In this document: in pieces, positions 8,620 through 16,965 of the stretch
How the letters are laid out: each line of letters starts with the position of its first letter
Position numbering within the stretch: the stretch's first letter is position 1
Assembly: GCA_021776805.1 (NCBI GenBank)
Contig: JAJFFD010000178.1
Coordinates: 1-61,210 of the forward strand
DNA: 61,210 bases
Direction: 5' to 3'
Origin: Planctomycetota bacterium
GTDB lineage: Bacteria; Planctomycetota; UBA1135; UBA2386
Program-made: the position numbers and the translations under genes
Notes under the pieces: model-generated
What the model was told of the DNA's origin: nothing
The model's input: the letters and a program-made list of their open reading frames with translations, nothing else
The model's database searches: none

Positions 8620-9713
8620 AGACCTTACTACTCTGCTGCGCTCTCAGCTTGTTCTCCAACAATGGTCCGCGCTCCTACTTGCTGAAGGACAAAACAGTCA
8701 TCGAGGCGGAGATTCTCGCCATCGAGGGTGAAGATGTTCGTCTCCGCTTCCACACTCAAGGTGGATCAGGCATCGTCACTCGCAAGCTAGCGGACTTCAC
8801 GCCCGCATCGCAGTTCAACATCAAGCGCGCGGTCACAGACAAGAACGATCTGGAAGGTCATCTAGCCCTCGCAGAGTTCGCCGTCCAAAACGGATTGATC
8901 GCTGCTGGACGCAGAGAACTTTTCGCTGCGCGCAAGCTTGCCCAGGATCACGGCATAGCCCCCGAACTCGAAGACAAGCTGATCGACGAGGCGGTCCAGA
9001 TCATTGAGGGACTTCTGCGGGGAATGATCGCCGAAGGCAAGACCAAGGACGCCAAGCATCTACTCAGAGAGATGATGCAAGCACCACGACTGAGTGATGC
9101 GCAAAAGCAGGAACTCGTCGATCTTGTGCATGGCAGCAATACGGCCCCCACGCAGGCGCCAAGCAATACCCCCAAGGGAGCCAGCGAAACATCGACCAGT
9201 GAACCCACGAGCGAATCCACGGAGCTGAGCACCGCGGAAAACCGGGTCCTCAAGCCTCTGCAGGAAAGGCTGACAAGAGGAAAGGGGTACGAAAAGAAGG
9301 CCCTCCTCAACAGTCGCAGTCAGTCCTCGGCTCTCAACGAGTACAAGCGCGCAATCAGAGAGTTCGAGAGCATCGACAAGAACATCTCGAGGATTCTCAA
9401 GCGGCCGACTAGCAGCTCCAACCTCGTGATCGCCTTACAATCCCTGGGCAAGGAAACAGAGGAGCAGTTGATCAGCAGCCTGCTCGGTGAGGCAAGCATC
9501 TACATGACGCGCAGCAGCTTCAACGACGCCCTGGGGGACATCGGCAAGGTCCTGGCCATCGACCCGCAGAATCAACAGGCGCTGGACATGCGTGCCAGGA
9601 TAGAAATCGCCGCCAACGACGATGACTACTGGCGAGGTGGCGTGCGGAGAATCCACAGAGGAACGGGCGGAAGAGCCACCAGACCGGCAGGCCGTGGTGG
9701 CGGGAGGCGATGA
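8616..9713 (+). CDS. Exported helical repeat (TPR-like) protein
   Basis: A 365-residue protein with a short N-terminal signal-like stretch. An N-terminal beta module follows (LLKDKTVIEAEILAIEGEDV, then a KLADFTP motif), seen in many planctomycete proteins that measure or bind before a helical array. Alpha-helical repeats follow (about 70-150 and 215-340), with a Ser/Thr/Pro-rich linker between them near 170-200. The last helices (LGDIGKVLAIDPQNQQALDMRARIEIA) match the TPR consensus. The C-terminus is Gly/Arg-rich. It overlaps both neighbours by four bases (ATGA). The function is unknown; its context suggests a periplasmic scaffold for the Pqi lipid-transport proteins encoded downstream. Confidence 0.7.
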   Translation: MKTLLLCCALSLFSNNGPRSYLLKDKTVIEAEILAIEGEDVRLRFHTQGGSGIVTRKLADFTPASQFNIKRAVTDKNDLEGHLALAEFAVQNGLIAAGRRELFAARKLAQDHGIAPELEDKLIDEAVQIIEGLLRGMIAEGKTKDAKHLLREMMQAPRLSDAQKQELVDLVHGSNTAPTQAPSNTPKGASETSTSEPTSESTELSTAENRVLKPLQERLTRGKGYEKKALLNSRSQSSALNEYKRAIREFESIDKNISRILKRPTSSSNLVIALQSLGKETEEQLISSLLGEASIYMTRSSFNDALGDIGKVLAIDPQNQQALDMRARIEIAANDDDYWRGGVRRIHRGTGGRATRPAGRGGGRR

Positions 9714-10333
9714 CGGGTCTGGCATCACAAGCTCATGCTTTGATCGCCTGCCAAGACTGCGACCTCATTCACGAAAAGCGCGCTATCCCCGATGGGCACA
9801 AGGCGAATTGCGCCCGCTGCGGTTCGCTACTCTACTGCCATCCGCATAACAGCATTCAGCGCACCTTCGCCCTGGCGATGGCCTGCCTGGTCCTGTTTCT
9901 GGTGGCGAACCTCTCCCACTTCATGAGCTTCTCCCTGCATGGGAGGGTCCAAGAAGCGCATATCCTCACGGGAGTCCTGGAACTGTATCGCGGCGGACTC
10001 ATGGGGCTGGCCCTGCTGGTCTTCCTGACTAGCTTCCTGGCACCGCTGATGAACATCCTGCTACTGCTCGCTCTGGCCGGACCAATCTACTTTGGCAAAG
10101 CGCCACGTTATCTTCCCGTGGCCTTCCGACTCTATGAGGGCCTCTGTCCATGGGCCATGGTCTCCGTCTACTTGCTCGGGGTCTTCGTAGCGATCGTCAA
10201 ACTCGCTGATCTCGCCAGCACCCCCATCGGCTTGGGCTTCTACGCCTTGATCGCACTCATGCTGCTCATGACAGCCACCCAGGCACGCTTCGATCCGGAA
10301 AGCCTGTGGAAGGCCATCGAGTCCCGGCGATGA
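9710..10333 (+). CDS. pqiA: PqiA-like integral membrane protein (first half-unit)
   Basis: A 207-residue protein with an N-terminal zinc-ribbon-like module (CQDC at residues 14-17 and CARC at 34-37) followed by four predicted transmembrane helices, the layout of one PqiA domain. In E. coli PqiA two such units are fused in one chain; here they are two adjacent genes. Signature sequence LYRGGLMGLALLVFLTSFLAPLMNILLLL corresponds to the helix-loop after the first membrane span. PqiA anchors the PqiB MCE tunnel in the inner membrane. ATGA overlaps join it to the TPR-like gene upstream and the second PqiA unit downstream. Confidence 0.85.
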   Translation: MTGLASQAHALIACQDCDLIHEKRAIPDGHKANCARCGSLLYCHPHNSIQRTFALAMACLVLFLVANLSHFMSFSLHGRVQEAHILTGVLELYRGGLMGLALLVFLTSFLAPLMNILLLLALAGPIYFGKAPRYLPVAFRLYEGLCPWAMVSVYLLGVFVAIVKLADLASTPIGLGFYALIALMLLMTATQARFDPESLWKAIESRR

Positions 10334-10989
10334 GTTCCACGACCGATCATTCCATGACCCCCATGGGCCCCACCGCCAGGAGCCTTGGCCTGCTCAATTG
10401 CCATGTCTGCCGGCGACTCTACCCTGCGCGAGAGACCCCTGCGGGACATCATCTGCACTGCAGTCTCTGCAAGGCGAGTCTACATCGACGCAAGAGCAAC
10501 AGCCTGGCTCGCACTTGGGCCCTGGTCATCGCCGCCATGCTGCTCTACCTGCCGGCAAACATCTTCCCGATCATGAGCGTGGTGATTTCGGGTCGAGGTG
10601 AGCCGGACACCATCCTGAGCGGGGTCGTTGCCCTGATGAATGCCGATGCCATGGTCATCGCCATCCTGATCTTCTTCGCCAGCATCACGGTCCCCATGCT
10701 CAAGCTGTGCGGACTGACGTTTTTGCTGATATCCGTTCAACGCAGGTCCCACTGGCGACCAAAGGACCGCACCCGTCTATACCGGCTCATCGAGGTCATC
10801 GGCCGCTGGTCCATGATCGACATGTTCATGCTTTCTATTCTGGTTGCCCTGGTCAAACTGGGAGCGGTAGCGACCATCGAACCCGGCATCGGCGCCACCT
10901 CCTTCGCTGCGGTAGTTGTCCTCACCATGTTTGCCGCCGAAAGCTTTGATCCACGATTGATCTGGGACTCGATAGAGGAAGACCGATGA
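10330..10989 (+). CDS. pqiA: PqiA-like integral membrane protein (second half-unit)
   Basis: A 219-residue protein from ATG 10330, chosen because it overlaps the stop of the first PqiA unit by four bases; a longer frame to 10306 exists. It begins with another zinc-ribbon-like pair (CHVC and CSLC near residues 24-45), then four membrane helices with LPANIFPIMSV and VPMLKLCGLTFLL, the characteristic paraquat-inducible-protein-A motifs. The two half genes together equal one E. coli PqiA. It overlaps pqiB by four bases. Confidence 0.87.
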   Translation: MSSTTDHSMTPMGPTARSLGLLNCHVCRRLYPARETPAGHHLHCSLCKASLHRRKSNSLARTWALVIAAMLLYLPANIFPIMSVVISGRGEPDTILSGVVALMNADAMVIAILIFFASITVPMLKLCGLTFLLISVQRRSHWRPKDRTRLYRLIEVIGRWSMIDMFMLSILVALVKLGAVATIEPGIGATSFAAVVVLTMFAAESFDPRLIWDSIEEDR

Positions 10990-12608
10990 CAAGCGAAGCA
11001 ACCAGTCCAGAGTCCGCTCCCGCGGCGATCGTCGAGAAGGGCAAGAGCCCATCGATTGTCTGGATCGTCCCCATCGTCGCTGCCCTGATAGGTGGCTGGC
11101 TATGGTTCGATACCGTCGCAAACCGAGGGCCAGCGATCACGATCAGCTTTGCAACCGGCGACGGTCTCGAAGCAGGCAAGACCAAACTCAAGTACAAGAG
11201 CATGGACGTGGGAGTGGTGGATTCGATCACCTTCACTGCGGACATGACAAACGTGGTCGCCCACGCCACCATGGAGAAGAGTGCCGAGAATCTCCTCACT
11301 GATGGCGCACAATTCTGGGTAGTGCGTCCACGCCTTGGGGCGACCGGAATTTCCGGCCTCGACACCCTGATTGCAGGGCCATACATCAGCGTCAGCAAGG
11401 GAACTGGCGCCCCTGCAGAGGCGTTCGTCGGCCTCGAAGAAATCCCGCCCAATCCGGAAGATAGACCAGGAACCCGGATCACCCTGGTCGCTGAATCCCT
11501 TGGCTCCATCTCCTCGGGAGCCCCCGTGTACTACCACGGCATCCCGGTGGGTGAGATCCAGGGACATAAGCTCACAGAGGACATGCAGTCCGTGGAGATC
11601 ACTGCTTTCGTATGGGAACCACAGGATCAGCTACTCAATAGCACCTCTCGATTCTGGAACGTCAGCGGCATCGATGTCGAGATGGGCGCCGATGGCATGA
11701 ACATCAGCGTCGAATCCCTCGAAGCGCTATTGGCCGGCGGAGTTGAGTTCGAGTCCAGTCGAGACGCCGACGGCACCAAGATCGCGAACGATCAGCGATT
11801 CAAACTCTATGGAGATCAACGTGAGATGCGCTCAGACGTAGTCCATCAGGTCTCGGTGACCTACATTACATACTTCGAGGGCAACGCACGCGGACTCGAT
11901 GTTGGTGCACCCCTCACCTTCATGGGCATCAAGGTCGGTGAAGTCAGCAAGGTCAACCTGCAATTCGATGACACCGTGGAGCAGATTCGCGTCATGGTTA
12001 CCCTTGTGATCGAGCCAGAGAATATCGGCGGTGTCGAAGGTGCACGCAGTGACGAACGCGCTCGCGCAGCACTCGATCAAATGATTGACAAAGGCTTGCG
12101 CGCCCAACTACAGACCGGGAGCCTGATCACTGGGGAGCTCCTCGTAGAACTGGATTTCCACCCGGATGAGCCCGCCAAGCTCTTTGGTCACGACTCGCAT
12201 CCCGAAATCCCGAGTATACCTTCGGCCTTGGAGGGGTTGACCGAGAAGGTAGACCGTGTGCTTGCAAAGCTAGAGAGCCTGCCCTTGGAGAGCTTGCTCG
12301 CGAATGCGGATGGCCTCGTCCAAGACATCCAGTCGCTAGTATCTGATGTAGACAAACAGGTTGCACCCGTGAGCGACAGCCTACAACGCACGCTCGGCAA
12401 TGCTGATGCCACCCTCGAATCAGCCCGGCAGGCAATGGACGCGGTCAACCTCGCCCTAGCACCCGACTCGGCCATTCGCTACGACCTATCGACAGCGCTC
12501 GAAGAACTGGCCGCGGCAATGCGCTCGGTCCGAATCCTCGCTGGCTATCTCGAACGCCATCCAGATGCCCTACTCTTCGGCAAGAGCTCAAGTGGAGGCC
12601 GGAAATGA
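10986..12608 (+). CDS. pqiB: PqiB: MCE-domain lipid-transport protein
   Basis: A 540-residue protein with one N-terminal membrane anchor (SIVWIVPIVAALIGGWLWF, residues about 21-39) followed by three MCE (MlaD) domains at about 45-135, 155-250 and 285-410. Each domain shows the MCE core: DGLEAGKTKLKYKSMDVG, LGSISSGAPVYYHGIPVGE and ARGLDVGAPLTFMGIKVGE. A helical C-terminal segment (about 420-540, EKVDRVLAKLESLPLESLL and later helices) matches the coiled-coil needle of E. coli PqiB. PqiB hexamers form a periplasm-spanning tunnel for lipids between inner and outer membranes. It overlaps the neighbouring genes on both sides by four bases. Confidence 0.93.
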   Translation: MTSEATSPESAPAAIVEKGKSPSIVWIVPIVAALIGGWLWFDTVANRGPAITISFATGDGLEAGKTKLKYKSMDVGVVDSITFTADMTNVVAHATMEKSAENLLTDGAQFWVVRPRLGATGISGLDTLIAGPYISVSKGTGAPAEAFVGLEEIPPNPEDRPGTRITLVAESLGSISSGAPVYYHGIPVGEIQGHKLTEDMQSVEITAFVWEPQDQLLNSTSRFWNVSGIDVEMGADGMNISVESLEALLAGGVEFESSRDADGTKIANDQRFKLYGDQREMRSDVVHQVSVTYITYFEGNARGLDVGAPLTFMGIKVGEVSKVNLQFDDTVEQIRVMVTLVIEPENIGGVEGARSDERARAALDQMIDKGLRAQLQTGSLITGELLVELDFHPDEPAKLFGHDSHPEIPSIPSALEGLTEKVDRVLAKLESLPLESLLANADGLVQDIQSLVSDVDKQVAPVSDSLQRTLGNADATLESARQAMDAVNLALAPDSAIRYDLSTALEELAAAMRSVRILAGYLERHPDALLFGKSSSGGRK

Positions 12609-13207
12609 AGCATGCACCAAGCACCCCATCCTGGTTCGGTATTGCCTTATTGCCATGCTTGCTCGCGCTTCCGAGCTGCGGAACCACTCCGAACACCAGC
12701 TTCTACATGCTCGCAGCAGTGCATGCGGATGCCGCTTCTACGAATAGCGAGCTCACTGGAATCTCCTTAGGCGTCGGACCTGTCCAACTCCCGCACTACC
12801 TTGATCGTCCGGAGATAGTCTCACGCTCAGGCAGCAGCCTGCTGCAGTATGGCGAGTTTGACCAATGGGCAGAACCACTCAACGATGGCTTTGCACGGGT
12901 CCTTGCCGAAAACCTCACCTACCTGCTGCCAGCCCGTCGGACAGTGATTTTCCCATGGAAGCGAGCGGTGCAGATCGACTTCCAGCTAGTGCTCGATGTC
13001 GCCAGCTTCGAGGTCGACGAGGAGAACAAGGTTGCACTGACGGCACGCTGGGCGATCGCCATGCCAGACGGTACTGAGCGGATTCGCCGCGAGTCGCGCA
13101 TCAGGGAGCAAGCAGCAAGCAGCAGCTATGCGGATACAGTAGATGCGATGAGCCGCTCAATCGCAGAGCTCAGCAGAGAGATCGCCGAGGCCTTTCAGGC
13201 GCAGTGA
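12605..13207 (+). CDS. pqiC: PqiC: outer-membrane lipoprotein of the Pqi system
   Basis: A 200-residue protein with a signal peptide ending in LLALPSC, a plausible lipobox. The body matches the ABC-transport auxiliary lipoprotein family (DUF330/PqiC): FYMLAAVHA near the N-terminus, GVGPVQLPHYLDRPEIVSR near residue 55, and WAEPLNDGFARVLAENL near 90. In E. coli PqiC is an outer-membrane lipoprotein that interacts with the PqiB tunnel. Its ATG overlaps the pqiB stop. It is the last gene of the operon and is followed by a hairpin terminator. Confidence 0.88.
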   Translation: MKHAPSTPSWFGIALLPCLLALPSCGTTPNTSFYMLAAVHADAASTNSELTGISLGVGPVQLPHYLDRPEIVSRSGSSLLQYGEFDQWAEPLNDGFARVLAENLTYLLPARRTVIFPWKRAVQIDFQLVLDVASFEVDEENKVALTARWAIAMPDGTERIRRESRIREQAASSSYADTVDAMSRSIAELSREIAEAFQAQ

Positions 13208-13237
13208 TCTCCTAGCTATAGGCATGGGGAACAACGG

Positions 13238-13262
13238 AGCAGAGGCGAAATCCGCCTCTGCT
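13238..13262 (+). terminator. Hairpin terminator after pqiC
   Basis: A ten-base-pair inverted repeat (arms AGCAGAGGCG and CGCCTCTGCT, loop AAATC) lies about 30 bases after the pqiC stop and is followed by a moderately T-rich stretch. It fits an intrinsic terminator for the six-gene operon, although the U tract is weak. Confidence 0.6.
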
Positions 13263-13321
13263 TCTAGCGTTTAACCCTGGGCTCTCTCGAGCCTGCCAGC
13301 TTCCCCATCACGGAGCAGAAT

Positions 13322-14746
13322 ATGGCTAAGCCTGCATCCATCGTTCTTCAGACGGGGCTCGCTGTCTGTCTTGCGTCCTCTCTATGCGCTCAGAGCCAAG
13401 AGGACATCTGGGCACGCCAGAGCAATTCTCTCATCCTCCTGGGTGGCGGTCATGCCCTGGTCAGCGACTCGGCCAGAAAGCAGGTCATGCTGCTTGGCGG
13501 ATCCGCCGTGGAGACAGCTATTTGGGACGGTGCATCCTGGACCAATCTCCTGCAAGACCCACGTCCGCCACGCCGGCAGGAGCACGCCATGGCTTTCGAT
13601 CCTTCTCGCCAACGCGTCGTCCTGTTTGGCGGCAGAGAGACCGGTGGCAGTCTGGGCCTGATGAATGACACCTGGGAATGGGATGGCAAGCAATGGACCG
13701 AGCTGCCGGCCGCGATGCCGCCGACAGCACGGGAAGGTCACGCGCTAGCCTACGACTCGATCAATCAGCGCATCTTGCTCTTTGGTGGATTGGGAGGTTC
13801 CGGCGCCCTCGCTGATACATGGGCATGGGACGGGCAGACTTGGTCACTTATCAGTCCGCAAACCAGTCCACCCCCTACCCATGGCCACTCGATGGCTCTC
13901 GAGGAGCAGCGGGGTCGGGTGCTGCTCTGTAGCGGGCAGGCATTGGGACCGGGCTCGGCATCGGTTCCTGCTGACACCTGGGCATGGGATGGTGTCACCT
14001 GGCTCAATCTCGGCTGGGCACCCGAAGTCCGGGAGCAGGCCATGACTTACGACCCTGTTCTCGATCGTTGCGTTCTCTTCGGCGGCCTATCAATCCCCAC
14101 GAACGGCGGGACGCCGTCCCCGCAATCCGAGACTTGGGTATGGAGCGGCGGCTCTTGGAGCCTCGCTTCACCGAATGAATCGCCGCGACCAATGAGCGGA
14201 CATGCGATGGCCTTCGATCATGCGAACAATCGCATCATGTCAGTCAATGAGAACTTCTTCGCTGACCCCGGCCCCATGGCCGACATGTGGAACTACTTCG
14301 TTCCCCAGCTAATGCCAGAACTCAACAGCTTCGGTTCTGGATGTGGCAGCAGCGCTGGAGTCCCGGAGCTCTATCCCTGGCATGCCTATTGGCTCTGGGT
14401 CGGCGAGTCCTGCTACCTCTATCTCCAACCTCAGCCTGAGCCTGGTTCGAATCACAGCTTTGGGATCATCGGTGTCAGTGATTCATTCGATGCCAACCTT
14501 GGACTCAGCCTGCCCTACGACTTGCAAGTCATCGGCATGAACGGCTGCCCACTCTTGGTTAGCACTGAGAAGATTGTTCCGATCAATTCTGGCGGAACAC
14601 CTCGCTTCTGGGGACTGGTAGTTCCTGAGGAGATGACACTCCTTGGAATGCGTATCTTTCTCCAGGGCTACACTCTGGACTCGGCAGCCAATCCGACTGG
14701 AGTGGCGGTCAGCAATGGCCTCGAGGCCGTGATCGGTTTGCGCTAG
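13322..14746 (+). CDS. Secreted kelch-repeat protein with planctomycete C-terminal module
   Basis: A 474-residue protein with a signal peptide (VLQTGLAVCLASSLCAQ). Residues about 35-325 form five to six kelch blades. Each has the pattern R.GHA.A.D...RI.LFGG followed by DTW.WDG..W, for example DTWEWDGKQWTELP and DTWAWDGQTWSLI. The last 140 residues (from FGSGCGSSAG to the end SNGLEAVIGLR) form a cysteine-containing module also seen at the end of the BNR protein at 18147..20801. That module is common in secreted proteins of some Planctomycetota and may act in surface attachment or export. The role is unknown; a beta-propeller binding or carbohydrate-oxidase-like function is possible. Confidence 0.8.
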   Translation: MAKPASIVLQTGLAVCLASSLCAQSQEDIWARQSNSLILLGGGHALVSDSARKQVMLLGGSAVETAIWDGASWTNLLQDPRPPRRQEHAMAFDPSRQRVVLFGGRETGGSLGLMNDTWEWDGKQWTELPAAMPPTAREGHALAYDSINQRILLFGGLGGSGALADTWAWDGQTWSLISPQTSPPPTHGHSMALEEQRGRVLLCSGQALGPGSASVPADTWAWDGVTWLNLGWAPEVREQAMTYDPVLDRCVLFGGLSIPTNGGTPSPQSETWVWSGGSWSLASPNESPRPMSGHAMAFDHANNRIMSVNENFFADPGPMADMWNYFVPQLMPELNSFGSGCGSSAGVPELYPWHAYWLWVGESCYLYLQPQPEPGSNHSFGIIGVSDSFDANLGLSLPYDLQVIGMNGCPLLVSTEKIVPINSGGTPRFWGLVVPEEMTLLGMRIFLQGYTLDSAANPTGVAVSNGLEAVIGLR

Positions 14747-14791
14747 GCAGCAGTCTGTTCATCTGCAAGTAGGCGGGATAGGCTGGGCTCT

Positions 14792-16027
14792 ATGCCTCGC
14801 TCCACAGCCATCACGCTCGCTTTGCTCTGGCTCGCTGCAGAGACTGCGGCCCAGGGTGGTGCCATCTCCCTCTACGAGCTCGGGACACCGGATATGGGGA
14901 TGTCGGCAGCCGGCGCCACTGCCCGCGCGGAGGATGCCGGCACCGTGTTCTGGAACCCTGCCGGCATGACCAATATCCATGGGCATGAGCTCAGCATCGG
15001 CTTTGCCTTGCTCGTCGCCAGGCAGAAGTTGGACCTCGACTTCGACAACACGGTTCCACCAACCCCTGGCGAGACCGATGAAGGCGGTAACTTTGCTGGT
15101 GTCGCCCCGCTGGCTGGCTCCTATTTCCTGTACAGCGCCAGCGAGGACTTGAAGCTAGGCCTCGCAATCAACGGTCTTTGGGGGGGCAATGTGGACTACA
15201 ACGAGGGGTGGATAGACCGACAGTACAACACCGAAGGCAGTCTGGCTGGACTCAATCTCCAGCCAACCGTAGGCATGCGAGTCAATGATTGGCTCTCCTT
15301 CGGCGCGGGTCTCAATATTGTCTACGCCAAATTGGAATTGGAGCTGCGTGCCGGTCCCGGAGCAGCTGCCCCGACGATCAAAGTACGCGATGCCGATGAC
15401 TGGGGATATGGCGGCAGCTTCGGAGTCATGTTCGAACCCCGCGAAAGCACCCGTGTCGGCTTGGTGTATCGCACTGGTGTGGACCTCAAGCTGGACGGGG
15501 AGGTTCGTTCGCCCATTCCTACCACAGTTCGCTTTGGCAGCGACTTCAGTTTCGCCCAGGGGATCAACGTCGGCCTCTACCAAGATCTAAACGAGGAGTT
15601 TGCCCTCCTGGCTGATGCCGGCTGGAGCGATTGGAGCGACTTCAGTGATTGGGGCATCACCGCGGGACCATCGGCAGTCGATCTGGATCGAAACTGGAAG
15701 GACACGTGGCGTGGAGCCCTCGGCTTGCAGTGGAAACCCGTCGAGGATTGGACCTTTCGCAGCGGTGTCTCCTATGACAGCAGCCCAATTCGCGCCAAGA
15801 AGCGCCTCCCGGATATCCCAGTCGGTGAGGCCTGGCGTTTCTCCGTCGGAACTGAGCATGCACTCAGCGAAAGCACGATTATCGGCGCGACCTACACTTT
15901 CCTCTACGGCGGCAATGCGAGCTACGACAGGGCTCCTCAACCACCAGACGGCAGCGTCGTACTCGATGGGCGACACGAGCACAACTTCATCCACTTCTTC
16001 GGCTTGACCGCCCGCTTCAAGTTCTAG
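14792..16027 (+). CDS. FadL/OMPP1-family outer-membrane protein
   Basis: A 411-residue protein with a signal peptide ending near TAAQG, then the N-terminal hatch sequence typical of FadL-like channels: SLYELGTPDMGMSAAGATARAEDAGTVFWNPAGMT. The NPAG motif is the family hallmark. The rest has alternating hydrophobic/aromatic beta strands (GLNLQPTVGMRVNDWLSFGAGLNIVYAKL and others) and ends in ARFKF with a terminal aromatic, as outer-membrane barrels do. FadL-type channels take up hydrophobic compounds such as long-chain fatty acids or aromatics. Its stop overlaps the stop of the convergent nuclease-fold gene by four bases (CTAG). Confidence 0.9.
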   Translation: MPRSTAITLALLWLAAETAAQGGAISLYELGTPDMGMSAAGATARAEDAGTVFWNPAGMTNIHGHELSIGFALLVARQKLDLDFDNTVPPTPGETDEGGNFAGVAPLAGSYFLYSASEDLKLGLAINGLWGGNVDYNEGWIDRQYNTEGSLAGLNLQPTVGMRVNDWLSFGAGLNIVYAKLELELRAGPGAAAPTIKVRDADDWGYGGSFGVMFEPRESTRVGLVYRTGVDLKLDGEVRSPIPTTVRFGSDFSFAQGINVGLYQDLNEEFALLADAGWSDWSDFSDWGITAGPSAVDLDRNWKDTWRGALGLQWKPVEDWTFRSGVSYDSSPIRAKKRLPDIPVGEAWRFSVGTEHALSESTIIGATYTFLYGGNASYDRAPQPPDGSVVLDGRHEHNFIHFFGLTARFKF

Positions 16028-16872
16028 CGCAGGCGAAGGCGTGCAGTCACCGGAAAGTGATCCGATGGGTAGCGGCCTTTTCGATGCTCACGAACTATCC
16101 CAGCTGAGACCGCAATCCAGCTCGAATCCACGAATACGAAGTCGATCTTGCCGCGCTCGGTCTCACCATCAAAGCCGTGAAATGTGCCGACCTCCTTTGC
16201 GCGCGGGTGAACCGCTGAGAAACTGTCACGGAAGCCGGCTGTCAGCAGGCGCTTGATCGGTTCGCTTTCTGGCGTGGCATTGAAGTCTCCCACCAAAATG
16301 GTTGGCAGCCCGGAGATCTCCGCCGACTTTGCAAGGATCACGCCGGAAGATTCGAGGCGCGCCTCCTCTCCGCGATGATCGTAGTGGGTATTCATCAGCA
16401 AGAATTCATCACCACTCTCACGGAAACGCAGCACCGCCCAGGTGCACATTCGTGGCAGGGCTGCATCCCAACCCTTCGAGCCGACCAGATCAGGACTGCC
16501 GCTCAACCAGAAGTCACCTTGGCGGACAACTTCCAGCGAGTCAGTGCGCAGCATCAGCGCCGAGTACTCACCCTCCCTGCCTCCCCGGCGACCCCGGCCG
16601 AGAAAACGGTAGTCGGGAAAGGCAGCCCTTAGATCCTGCATCTGCCCATCCAGCGCCTCCTGCAGACCGACCACATCTGGCCTCCGCTCGCGGATCACCC
16701 CATAGACCAGGTCCTTGCGCAAATCCCAGCGATTCTCAGCATCGCCCGCATTGTCGTAGCGGATGTTGAAGCTCATGACTGTGAGGGAGCTTCTCGAGCC
16801 TTCTTGCAAGGAGTCACAGGAGCTGCCCAGCAGAGCAGGAAGCAGGCAGAGACTGAGACTTGGCCGAATCAC
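16024..16872 (-). CDS. Exported endonuclease/exonuclease/phosphatase-family protein
   Basis: A 282-residue protein with a signal peptide or lipoprotein leader (LSLCLLPALLGSSC). The EEP fold motifs are in order: TVMSFNIRYDNAGD near residue 30, VVGLQEALDGQ near 65 (metal-binding E), NTHYDHRG near 160, LVGDFNAT near 195, and the terminal SDHFPVTARL near 270 with the catalytic D-H pair. Export and the overall pattern resemble the planctomycete/Bacteroidetes secreted endonuclease-like or phosphodiesterase proteins. The substrate may be phosphodiester lipids, nucleic acid or inositol phosphate. It converges on the FadL-like gene. Confidence 0.88.
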   Translation of the reverse strand: MIRPSLSLCLLPALLGSSCDSLQEGSRSSLTVMSFNIRYDNAGDAENRWDLRKDLVYGVIRERRPDVVGLQEALDGQMQDLRAAFPDYRFLGRGRRGGREGEYSALMLRTDSLEVVRQGDFWLSGSPDLVGSKGWDAALPRMCTWAVLRFRESGDEFLLMNTHYDHRGEEARLESSGVILAKSAEISGLPTILVGDFNATPESEPIKRLLTAGFRDSFSAVHPRAKEVGTFHGFDGETERGKIDFVFVDSSWIAVSAGIVREHRKGRYPSDHFPVTARLRLR

Positions 16873-16965
16873 AGGCTCATCTTAGCCACAGCACAGCTCA
16901 GTCAGAAGGGCTTCCGTACTTGCCTTGACCCGCAACCTATCGAGGCCGAGGATGGCGAGCTCGGA

